A DNA stretch of 17,508 nt, taken from assembly GCA_029067025.1 (NCBI GenBank), contig JAIEFH010000093.1, forward strand, positions 1 to 17,508. The letters are read 5' to 3'. Below, in pieces: positions 8,152 to 13,944 of this stretch. The position numbers and the translations under genes are program-made. The notes beneath the pieces were generated by a model. That model was not told the origin of the DNA, did no database searches, and worked only from the letters and a program-made list of their open reading frames with translations. The stretch is from Oscillospiraceae bacterium (GTDB lineage: Bacteria > Bacillota > Clostridia > Oscillospirales > Oscillospiraceae). Every line of letters begins with the position of its first letter. The stretch's first letter is position 1.

Positions 8152-8997
8152 CTATTCCGCCGCGATGTAGGCCACACCCACGGCCCCCGGGCCCACATGG
8201 GTGCCCACCACCGCGCCGATGGAGCCCATCAGCGGGGACTTGTTCTGGGGCAGCACATCCTTCAGCGCCTCCATGCATACCGGTACCCGCTCCGGGGAGT
8301 TGGAATGGCCGTAAGCCACCAGATGATCGGGATCCGCCGGGGCGTTTTTGATGTGCTGGGCGATCCAGTCCAGGCCGGAGGCGATGGAGCGGGCCTTGCC
8401 CAGGGCCTCCACCGTGCCCCGGCTGTCCACCCCCACGATGGGTTTGATGCCCAGCAGTCCGCCCACGGCGGCAGTGGCGGCGGAGATGCGCCCGCCCTTC
8501 TTTAAGTAGGTCAGCGTATCCACCACCGCCAACAGGTGGGTTCGCTGGGCCAGCTTCTCCACTTCGGCGGCAATCTGGGCGGCGGACAGGCCCTGATCCC
8601 GCATACGGACCGCCTCCTCCACCAACAGGGCCAGGGCAAAGGTGACGGTGCGGGAATCCACGATGTGGATCTCCCCATCCTCCACCATCTCCCGGGCGAT
8701 GCAGGCGGACTGACAGGTGCCGCTCAGCTCCGTGGACACAAAAATCCCCACGATCTCATCCCCCTGGGCGGCATACTTCTGGAACAGCTCCAGAAAATCG
8801 TCCGGGATGAGCTGGGAGGTGGTGGGCAGCTCCTGGCTGGAGGCCAGGCGGGCAAAGAACTCCTCCCGGGTGATGTCCACGCCGTCCAGGAAGCTCTCCT
8901 CTCCAAACAGAACCCTCAGGGGGATGACGTCGATGTTCAGCTCCGCCGCCCGCTGGGCGGACATATCGCTGGTGCCGTCGGTGATGATGCGTATCAT
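8152..8997 (-). CDS. DegV family protein (FakB-type fatty-acid-binding protein)
   Basis: The product has 281 residues from the ATG at 8997, with GAGGAG about 10 nt upstream. An open extension to 9171 covers the promoter and a terminator and is rejected. The family blocks are all present: MIRIITDGTSDMS at the N-terminus, LPTTSQLIPDDF, STELSGTCQSA, DSRTVTFALALLV, LTYLKKGGRISAATAAVGGLLGIKPIV (given here as the standard DegV core block) and HVGPGAVGVAYI near the C-terminus. DegV proteins bind a fatty acid in a deep pocket, and characterised ones (FakB) present it to the kinase FakA to make acyl-phosphate for phospholipid synthesis. The length is normal and the protein is cytoplasmic. Its partner downstream is a FabT-like repressor, which supports a lipid role. 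No fakA is in the window. Confidence 0.93.
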   Translation of the reverse strand: MIRIITDGTSDMSAQRAAELNIDVIPLRVLFGEESFLDGVDITREEFFARLASSQELPTTSQLIPDDFLELFQKYAAQGDEIVGIFVSTELSGTCQSACIAREMVEDGEIHIVDSRTVTFALALLVEEAVRMRDQGLSAAQIAAEVEKLAQRTHLLAVVDTLTYLKKGGRISAATAAVGGLLGIKPIVGVDSRGTVEALGKARSIASGLDWIAQHIKNAPADPDHLVAYGHSNSPERVPVCMEALKDVLPQNKSPLMGSIGAVVGTHVGPGAVGVAYIAAE

Positions 8998-9020
8998 ATC
9001 AAACAACTCCTCGCAGATAT

Positions 9021-9049
9021 TTTGATATTCAAATGGTTTGACTTTCAAA
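9021..9049 (-). promoter_or_regulatory. Tandem palindromic operators, FabT-like
   Basis: Two 13-bp palindromes with perfect 5-bp arms, TTTGATATTCAAA (9021-9033) and TTTGACTTTCAAA (9037-9049), start 16 bp apart. They lie just downstream of the -10 box and cover the expected transcription start of degV-marR. The FabT consensus I know contains TTTGATTATCAAA; the first site matches it at 11 of 13 positions. This is the likely autoregulatory site of the MarR protein encoded in the same operon. Confidence 0.72.
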
Positions 9050-9051
9050 GT

Positions 9052-9080
9052 ATCATACACGGACAGCACCCGTTTGTCAA
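9052..9080 (-). promoter_or_regulatory. Sigma-A promoter of degV-marR
   Basis: Read on the - strand, a perfect TTGACA (9075-9080) and TATGAT (9052-9057) are separated by 17 nt. The predicted start is near 9045, inside the operator pair, leaving a leader of about 50 nt. Confidence 0.85.
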
Positions 9081-9100
9081 TTTCAATTTCTCCAAAAAAG

Positions 9101-9146
9101 AGAATGAAAACGCCGCCGGACCGTGACAGTTTCACGATCCGGCGGC
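9101..9146 (-). terminator. Rho-independent terminator of the glycosyltransferase gene
   Basis: The stem is 9112-9126 with 9132-9146 (15 bp, one mismatch, 5-nt loop). On the - strand it is followed by GTTTTCATTCT. It closes the glycosyltransferase transcript before the degV promoter. Confidence 0.85.
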
Positions 9147-9182
9147 TGTTTGGCACGCGGCCCATCATCATGGGCTGAGCCG

Positions 9183-10262
9183 TTACCGCCCCACCGCGAG
9201 GCTTTGGAAATAGGCCCGGTTGTGCAGGACCGGGGCCGCGTCCGGCTTAAAGGAAGCGGCCAGCTCGTTCATCCGCTTCGCCCGCTCCAAATCGCCCAGG
9301 CGGCTGTAGCAGACGCAAAGCTGGATGCAGGGCAGGTAGCCGTAGCAGTCGGGGGAGATAAACCCGCCCCGGCGGTCGTCCCGGGGGCAGGTCAGGGCCA
9401 GAGAGTACCAGTAGGCGGCCAGGGATATTTGCTCCCGCTGGAAAAACCAGCGCCCCAGCTCACAGCACACCTCGGCCCGGGGCCGGTCATAGGCAAAGCT
9501 GCGCAGCAGCGATTGCAGCGCCCGCTCCGGCTGCTCCATGCGCTCATAGCAGTAGGCGCAGTGGCAGCAGGCGTCGATGCTGTTCTCCACCCAGCCCCGG
9601 CCCTCGTCCAGAAAATCCTCAAGAACCTGGACGGCCTGGGCGTAGCGCTGGTGGTAATACAGCTCCCGCCCGTAATAAAACTGCTGCCGGGGCTCCAGCT
9701 TTACGCCTTGCTCCAGCTGTCTTTCGTAGATCAGCAGGTTCCTGTCCGGGTCAGAGGGGCGCAGCTTGCGGTGGGTGACGGCAAACTGGCTGTAGAGCAC
9801 CCGGCCCACCGGGGCAATGGCCTCATGCACCGCCCCTTCCCAGCGCATCCCGGTGTGGTTTTTGATGAGCCGCTCCCGGAAATAGGAAAAGGTCACATTC
9901 CCGTTTTCATCAAACCCCGTGTCGTATTTGGCCATGACCACGCAGACGTCTGGCTCCAGCGTCTCCTTCAACACCCGAAACGCGGCCTGATCCGCCTCTA
10001 AGATCACGTCGTCCGCGTCCAGCCACATACAGTAGTCCTTCTCCGCCAGGGAAAAGGCGTAATTCCGGGCCGCCGCGAAGTCGTTTACCCAGGTGAAGTC
10101 GTATACCCGGTCGGTGAACCGCCCCGCGATCTCCCGGGTGTGGTCGGTGGAGCCGGTGTCTACAATGATGATTTCATCCACCAGGTCTTCCACGCTCTCC
10201 AGACAGCGGCTCAGCACGTCCTCCTCATTTTTTACGATCATGCACAGGCTGACCGTAACCAT
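9183..10262 (-). CDS. Family 2 glycosyltransferase with TPR-like C-terminal region
   Basis: The product has 359 residues and a strong GGAGGAGG (10270-10277) upstream of the ATG. The GT-A domain is clear: VSLCMIVKNEE (4-14), IIIVDTGSTD (31-40), NDFAAARNYAF (60-70), and the metal/sugar-nucleotide motif MWLDADD with Asp82 and Asp84. WEGAVHEAI in the middle is usual for this subgroup. From about residue 200 the chain is a helical, aromatic-rich repeat region of TPR type (YYHQRYAQAVQVLEDFL, AYCYERMEQPERALQSL). The architecture resembles SunS-type peptide glycosyltransferases and enzymes encoded next to surface glycoproteins. There is no membrane segment, so it acts in the cytoplasm. Its position directly downstream of two Thr-rich collagen-like genes suggests that it glycosylates them, but sugar and acceptor are inferred. 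Confidence 0.9.
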   Translation of the reverse strand: MVTVSLCMIVKNEEDVLSRCLESVEDLVDEIIIVDTGSTDHTREIAGRFTDRVYDFTWVNDFAAARNYAFSLAEKDYCMWLDADDVILEADQAAFRVLKETLEPDVCVVMAKYDTGFDENGNVTFSYFRERLIKNHTGMRWEGAVHEAIAPVGRVLYSQFAVTHRKLRPSDPDRNLLIYERQLEQGVKLEPRQQFYYGRELYYHQRYAQAVQVLEDFLDEGRGWVENSIDACCHCAYCYERMEQPERALQSLLRSFAYDRPRAEVCCELGRWFFQREQISLAAYWYSLALTCPRDDRRGGFISPDCYGYLPCIQLCVCYSRLGDLERAKRMNELAASFKPDAAPVLHNRAYFQSLAVGR

Positions 10263-10289
10263 GGAACATCCTCCTCCAATGCTGATTTT

Positions 10290-10368
10290 ATTTTCCCCGT
10301 CCGTTGGGCGGGAAAAATATTTGCGGCAAAGCCGCGGGGGCGGCGTCCGCGGACAGACGCCGCCCCCG
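10290..10368 (-). terminator. Cluster of three stem-loops between collagen-like gene and glycosyltransferase
   Basis: On the - strand, after the collagen-like stop, come a 13-bp perfect stem (10335-10347 with 10356-10368), then GCGGC-AAA-GCCGC (10323-10335), then an A/T-rich imperfect stem (10290-10299 with 10309-10318) whose outer side reads AAATATTTTT. This is a plausible terminator or attenuator. The cluster may lower expression of the glycosyltransferase relative to the structural genes. I see no convincing separate promoter in this gap. Confidence 0.6.
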
Positions 10369-10389
10369 ATGGAGCCGAAGGCGTGACCG

Positions 10390-11505
10390 TCAGCTCAGCC
10401 GGATGATCATGAGGGACGCGCCCGCGCCGCCGCTGATCAGCGCCGCCACCCCGGCCAGCACAATGGGATAGAGCTGGAGGGAGATGGTGGAGCTGGCGGG
10501 CAGGTTGACCTCGATCTCATTCTCATAGCTGGAGATGGACAGCGCCGGCGCGATGGTGGACGCTGTGTTGTTCACCCCATTGATGACCAGGCGGCTGCCC
10601 AACAGCAGGGTGGCCGTGGTGTTTACATGGTAGGAGATGCGGTAGCGCCCCGCGGTGGCCACGGTGAACACAGTGTTACTCGCGTTGGGGGTGATGTCCG
10701 CCGAGAGCACCTGGGCATTGGGCAGCGGGATGGGGATGCCGCCCAGAGACACAGACAGGCTGGCGCCCGCCGTGTTGGCGGCAAAACCCGCCGTCGCTGT
10801 GGGGTTGGGGCCGTTGGCCCCGGTGGGACCGGTGGCTCCGGTGGGGCCGACGGTTCCCGTGGCACCCCCCGCGCCAGCCGCGCCGGTGGGGCCGATAGCG
10901 CCGGTGGAGCCGGTGGCACCAGTGGCTCCGGTGACGCCGGTAGCCCCTGTGGGGCCGGTCGCGCCGGTGGGGCCTGTGGAGCCAGTGGCTCCGGTGGGGC
11001 CGGTGACACCGTTCGCCCCGGTTACACCCGCAGCCCCGGCAGCGCCGGGCAGGCCGTTCGCGCCGGTAGGCCCGATGGGGCCGGCAGCGCCGTCAAGGCC
11101 GGTCACGCCGGCAGCGCCTGTGGGGCCCATAGCGCCGGCGGCTCCTGTGGGGCCGGTCACGCCGGTGGCCGGACCGGTGGGGCCGGTGGGCCCGGTGACG
11201 CCGGTGGGGCCGGTGAATACCGGCGCGTCCAGCGCCGCGTTCAGCTTCGCGCCCAGCAGCAGCTGCTGCTGGGTGATCTCGTCCAGCGTCCGCTGGACAC
11301 TTCTGTTGGCGTCCAAAACGTCCTCAATATCCGCGCCGCCGCTGAGTCCGGGCAGCGTGCCCAGAACGTATTGCAGCTTTTCGCCCTCGGCGTTCAGAAT
11401 GTGGCTCAGGCTCAGCTCCTCGGCGGCAATGGAGGCAATGATCTCATTGACGCTCCCGTCCCGGGTCAGAGGGGGGTCGATCTGGGGAAAATTGGGCTGC
11501 GACAT
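10390..11505 (-). CDS. Collagen-like protein, BclA-like spore-surface type (downstream paralogue)
   Basis: The product has 371 residues in three parts. Residues 1-53 are a conserved N-terminal domain with SIAAEEL (25-31) and NAEGEKLQYVLGTLPG (38-53). A helical stretch (54-95) leads into about 45 Gly-X-Y triplets (99-234), many GPT, GAT or GVT, with one 4-residue break (GPAT, 111-114). The C-terminal 135 residues are hydrophobic, beta-rich and Asn/Thr-rich, resembling the trimerising jelly-roll head of BclA. There is no cysteine, no signal peptide and no LPXTG motif, so mother-cell synthesis and assembly on the spore fits better than secretion. AGGAGGTG (11513-11520) overlaps the stop codon of the upstream paralogue, so the two are translated from one message. 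Thr in the Y position is the acceptor type that is glycosylated in BclA. Confidence 0.88.
   Translation of the reverse strand: MSQPNFPQIDPPLTRDGSVNEIIASIAAEELSLSHILNAEGEKLQYVLGTLPGLSGGADIEDVLDANRSVQRTLDEITQQQLLLGAKLNAALDAPVFTGPTGVTGPTGPTGPATGVTGPTGAAGAMGPTGAAGVTGLDGAAGPIGPTGANGLPGAAGAAGVTGANGVTGPTGATGSTGPTGATGPTGATGVTGATGATGSTGAIGPTGAAGAGGATGTVGPTGATGPTGANGPNPTATAGFAANTAGASLSVSLGGIPIPLPNAQVLSADITPNASNTVFTVATAGRYRISYHVNTTATLLLGSRLVINGVNNTASTIAPALSISSYENEIEVNLPASSTISLQLYPIVLAGVAALISGGAGASLMIIRLS
10804..11211 (-). repeat. Gly-X-Y coding repeat tract of the downstream collagen-like gene
   Basis: Imperfect 9-bp periodicity (plus-strand units such as GCCGGTGGG) encodes about 45 triplets. It is less regular than the tract in the upstream paralogue, with several GAA, GLD and GLP triplets. 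Length variation by slippage is expected. Confidence 0.9.
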
Positions 11506-11519
11506 ACCAGTGCACCTCC

Positions 11520-12632
11520 TCAGCTCAGGCGGGTAATCATCAGAGAAGCGCCCGCGGAGCCCGGAAGCAGCCTCGCGGTGGACACGATCCCGAACATACG
11601 CAGGGATACGGTGGTGCCGGCGGCAAGATCCAGCATGATCTCACTGGAGAAGTGGCTGAGGGACACCAGCGGCGCGATGGTGGACGCCGTATTGGCAGTG
11701 CCGTTGATGACCAGGGCGGTGCCGGCAGCCAAGGCGGCGGTGGTGTTTACCTCGTAGGACAGGCGGTAGCGCCCGGCGGTGTTCACTGTGAACACGGTGT
11801 TGGCGGCGTTGACCGTGATGTCGGCAGGGAGCACCTGGGCGTCGGCCAGGGGAACCAGTACCCCGCCCAGCACCACGGACAGCTCTGTGCCGCTGGTATT
11901 GGCCGCAAAGCTGGAGGTGGCCGTCACATTGACGCCGGTGGGGCCGATGGGGCCGGTGGCACCCGTCGCGCCCGTGGCACCTGTGGCACCCGTCGCGCCT
12001 GTGGCACCTGTGGCACCGGTGGGGCCGGTCACGCCCGTGGCACCTGTGATCCCGGTGGCACCTGTGGCACCTGTAGCGCCCGTGGCACCCGTCGCGCCGG
12101 TAGCGCCAGTTGGCCCGGTGGCGCCGTTCGCGCCGGTGGGCCCGGTGGCGCCCGTTACGCCGGTGGCGCCAGTCACACCGTTAGCGCCGGTGGGGCCGGT
12201 CACGCCAGTAGCGCCCGTCGCGCCGGTGGCTCCAGTGGCGCCGGTGGGGCCGGTCACGCCCGTCGCTCCGGTAGGGCCGGTCGGGCCGCCCGCAGGGCCG
12301 GTGGGGCCGGTCGGGCCGGTCGGGCCGGTGGCACCCTGCATCTGGGACGCCTCCAAAGCGCCCTGCATTTTCGCCCTCAGGAAGAGCTGATTCTGGACGG
12401 TGGTCTCCAGCAGGCCGCGCACGCTCTCGCTGGCCGCCAGCACGTCGCTGACCGTGGCGGGAGGACCGCTGAGGCCGGGCAGAGTACCCAGGATATATTG
12501 AAGCTTCTCGCCCTCGGCGTTTAAAATATGGCTGAGACCCAGCTCCTCCATGGCAATGGAGGACAGGATCTGATTCACTGCGTCTTCCCGGCCGATGGGT
12601 GGATCGACAACGGGAAAGCTGGGCATAGACAT
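11520..12632 (-). CDS. Collagen-like protein, BclA-like spore-surface type (first gene of operon)
   Basis: The product has 370 residues, with AAAGGAG about 10 nt before the ATG. The layout is the same as in the downstream paralogue: N-terminal domain 1-53 with SIAMEEL (25-31) and NAEGEKLQYILGTLPG (38-53), a helical linker, about 45 Gly-X-Y triplets (100-235), and a beta-rich C-terminal head. About 40 of the triplets end in Thr (GAT, GPT, GVT), making this one of the most Thr-regular collagen tracts I would expect. The break after the fifth triplet (GPAG, 112-115) is at the same place as in the paralogue. The heads share FAANT, NTVFTV, TAGRYR, SY and VNTTA, so the pair is a tandem duplication. 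There is no cysteine and no secretion signal. The gene lies behind a sigma-K-like promoter, so expression in the late mother cell and display on the spore surface are inferred. Confidence 0.89.
   Translation of the reverse strand: MSMPSFPVVDPPIGREDAVNQILSSIAMEELGLSHILNAEGEKLQYILGTLPGLSGPPATVSDVLAASESVRGLLETTVQNQLFLRAKMQGALEASQMQGATGPTGPTGPTGPAGGPTGPTGATGVTGPTGATGATGATGATGVTGPTGANGVTGATGVTGATGPTGANGATGPTGATGATGATGATGATGATGITGATGVTGPTGATGATGATGATGATGATGATGPIGPTGVNVTATSSFAANTSGTELSVVLGGVLVPLADAQVLPADITVNAANTVFTVNTAGRYRLSYEVNTTAALAAGTALVINGTANTASTIAPLVSLSHFSSEIMLDLAAGTTVSLRMFGIVSTARLLPGSAGASLMITRLS
11928..12335 (-). repeat. Gly-X-Thr coding repeat tract of the first collagen-like gene
   Basis: Highly regular 9-bp units on the plus strand (GGCACCTGT, GGCGCCGGT and variants) encode about 45 triplets. 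Long runs of near-identical units make slippage, recombination with the paralogous tract and assembly collapse likely. Confidence 0.9.
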
Positions 12633-12713
12633 GGCAAAACTCCTTTCCAGACGGCGCCAAACCGGTCTGCCGCGCTACTTGCCGGACGTTCCGGCCCCGG
12701 CAGGCGCCTGATA

Positions 12714-12742
12714 TATGGTATGCGCCCACGGTTCGTCGGGTT
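12714..12742 (-). promoter_or_regulatory. Sigma-K-like promoter of the collagen-like operon
   Basis: On the - strand AACC (12739-12742) is followed after 16 nt by CATACCATA (12714-12722). This fits the sigma-K consensus mACm-N16-CATAnnnTA exactly; CATACCAT also overlaps the related sigma-E -10. Sigma-K acts in the mother cell late in sporulation, when coat and outer-layer proteins are made. The leader to the ATG at 12632 would be about 75 nt. Confidence 0.7.
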
Positions 12743-12781
12743 CCCTATTTCGACATTCCCCAACAGGGGGACGGGCGCATA
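12719..12781. repeat. 9-bp inverted repeat joining the divergent promoters
   Basis: TATGCGCCC (12719-12727) and GGGCGCATA (12773-12781) are perfect inverted copies separated by 45 nt. Each copy ends inside a CATA-type -10 box, one for each divergent gene. It could be a shared regulator site or simply paired promoter sequence. Confidence 0.7.
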
Positions 12782-12786
12782 GAATA
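12778..12786 (+). promoter_or_regulatory. Possible sigma-K/E -10 element for the Cys-rich gene
   Basis: CATAGAATA fits the CATAnnnTA form of the sigma-K -10. The nearest mACm (AACA, 12762-12765) is only 12 nt upstream instead of 16, so the -35 is poor and this promoter is less sure than its divergent partner. The 5' leader of about 90 nt contains a perfect 7-bp hairpin (12794-12800 with 12805-12811). Confidence 0.42.
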
Positions 12787-12879
12787 AAACGGCGGCGCGG
12801 ACAGCCGCGCCGTACGTCCACCGCTCTCCGTCCCAGGCGGGGAACTCCCGGAACGGAGCGGTGATGGGAGTCAAGAACT

Positions 12880-13674
12880 ATGTCTATGCCTTCATTCCCC
12901 CCCTCTGGGGCGGATATGACAAAAGATGAGGCGCTCACCATGATTATTGCCTCCATTGCCATGGAGGAGCTGGCGCTCAGCTACATCGTCAACGCCGAGG
13001 GTGAAAAACTGCAATACGTTCTGGGCACTCTCCCCGGAAGCCGCAAGCCCTGTGCCAGCACTCAGGAGATCCTGGCGGTCAACAAGAGCGCGGCAGCGCT
13101 GTTGGACACGGTGATGCAGAGCCAGATGCTGCTGAAAGGGAAGCTGGAAAAGGCATTGGAGGCCAGCGGCTGCAAACCCGCGCCGGAGCCGCCCTGCCCT
13201 CCAAGCCATCCATGTGAGCCGCCCTGCGGCGGCTCATCGTCCTGCCGGAAAAGCGCCATCCATCTGGTCAGCCAGCGCGATGGATTTTCCTGGGATAACG
13301 ACCGCCCCCTGTCCTGGCAATGCCAGGGCCAGCAGGGCCGCGGCATTCGCTGGGACGAAGAAAACCCCGCGCAGATGGAGCTGGATCCGGTCAAAGCCTA
13401 TGCGCTGAATTACGCCATAAACGTCTGCGGCCCTTACCGTGGAGACAGCGCGGGAGCCGTCTGCGTCAAGCTCACGCCCTGTGACGCCTTTTCGGATGTT
13501 CTGCCCCTCAATTTTTCTGTGAGAGGCCTGAGGTGTGAACCCTTGACGCTGCATTACTCCACCGTGCTCTTTCCCCATGCGTGCCCGCCGCCCTGCGCCG
13601 GCCTCTCCCTGCTCCTGGATTACGGGGACAGTCTGTATGTAGAACAGGCATCTCTCAATATTTTTGAGATTTAG
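12880..13674 (+). CDS. Cys-rich protein sharing the N-terminal domain of the collagen-like proteins
   Basis: The product has 264 residues; GGGAG lies 9 nt before the ATG. Residues 1-53 are the same domain as in the two collagen-like proteins, with SIAMEEL at 25-31 and NAEGEKLQYVLGTLPG at 38-53. A helical stretch (60-97) is followed not by collagen but by a Pro/Cys linker (98-122, PPCPPSHPCEPPC) and a C-terminal region (123-264) that I do not recognise, with short beta-like blocks (AVCVKL, LTLHYSTVLF, LSLLLDYGDSLYV). There are 13 cysteines, against none in the collagen-like proteins, so disulfide crosslinking is plausible. There is no signal peptide. It is divergent from the collagen-like operon and followed by its own terminator. 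I infer a structural protein of the same spore-surface assembly, perhaps a base or crosslinking component. Confidence 0.75.
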   Translation: MSMPSFPPSGADMTKDEALTMIIASIAMEELALSYIVNAEGEKLQYVLGTLPGSRKPCASTQEILAVNKSAAALLDTVMQSQMLLKGKLEKALEASGCKPAPEPPCPPSHPCEPPCGGSSSCRKSAIHLVSQRDGFSWDNDRPLSWQCQGQQGRGIRWDEENPAQMELDPVKAYALNYAINVCGPYRGDSAGAVCVKLTPCDAFSDVLPLNFSVRGLRCEPLTLHYSTVLFPHACPPPCAGLSLLLDYGDSLYVEQASLNIFEI

Positions 13675-13710
13675 GGAAATCGGCGCATTCAGCGGAGGCG
13701 GAAACGCACG

Positions 13711-13771
13711 GCAGGCAAACGGAACGTCCCGCCTTCCGGTGGGACGTTCCGTTTGCCTGCATCTCTTTTTT
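13711..13771 (+). terminator. Very strong rho-independent terminator after the Cys-rich gene
   Basis: A perfect 20-bp stem (13711-13730 with 13741-13760), extended by a GCC/GGT base to a TTCC loop, is followed by ATCTCTTTTTT. It isolates the Cys-rich gene from the signalling operon. The bases from here to 13844 hold nothing else that I recognise. Confidence 0.95.
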
Positions 13772-13844
13772 CAGCACAGTTTGGCGCGGGTGGCGGATAT
13801 AGGATTTACGACTTTCGAATTTGCCGGATGATGGACTGTATTTC

Positions 13845-13873
13845 TTGACATTATAGTGAAAATGCACTATTGT
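13845..13873 (+). promoter_or_regulatory. Sigma-A promoter of the hybrid kinase operon, with internal palindrome
   Basis: A perfect TTGACA (13845-13850) is separated by 17 nt from TATTGT (13868-13873). The palindrome ATAGTG-N6-CACTAT (13853-13858 with 13865-13870) fills the spacer and overlaps the -10, a position where a repressor would block polymerase. Confidence 0.7.
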
Positions 13874-13944
13874 TAGCATAGGAAAAATTACAGCGCGTTT
13901 TAGTGGTCAACCTGAAAAATAAGACGCGGGCAGGTGTAAGAGAA

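Noticed and set aside
9112..9146. Operator or riboswitch in the glycosyltransferase-degV gap
   Set aside because: The stem followed by a T-rich stretch on the - strand is explained as a terminator.
8998..9171. N-terminal extension of DegV to 9171
   Set aside because: It would contain the operon's promoter, operators and the neighbouring terminator. DegV proteins start at the MIRIITDGT block.
10804..12335. CRISPR-like or minisatellite array
   Set aside because: The periodicity is 9 bp and keeps the reading frame of Gly-X-Y codons; there are no spacers.
10627..12524. Long + strand frames across the collagen tracts, giving Pro-Val-Ala or Gly-Ala-rich proteins
   Set aside because: They are translations of the 9-bp repeats in other frames. 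The - strand frames have the conserved N-terminal domain, Gly-X-Y register and C-terminal head.
13903..13944. GTG start for the histidine kinase, 14 residues longer
   Set aside because: It has no ribosome binding site, whereas the ATG at 13945 has one and begins directly with the first hydrophobic segment.
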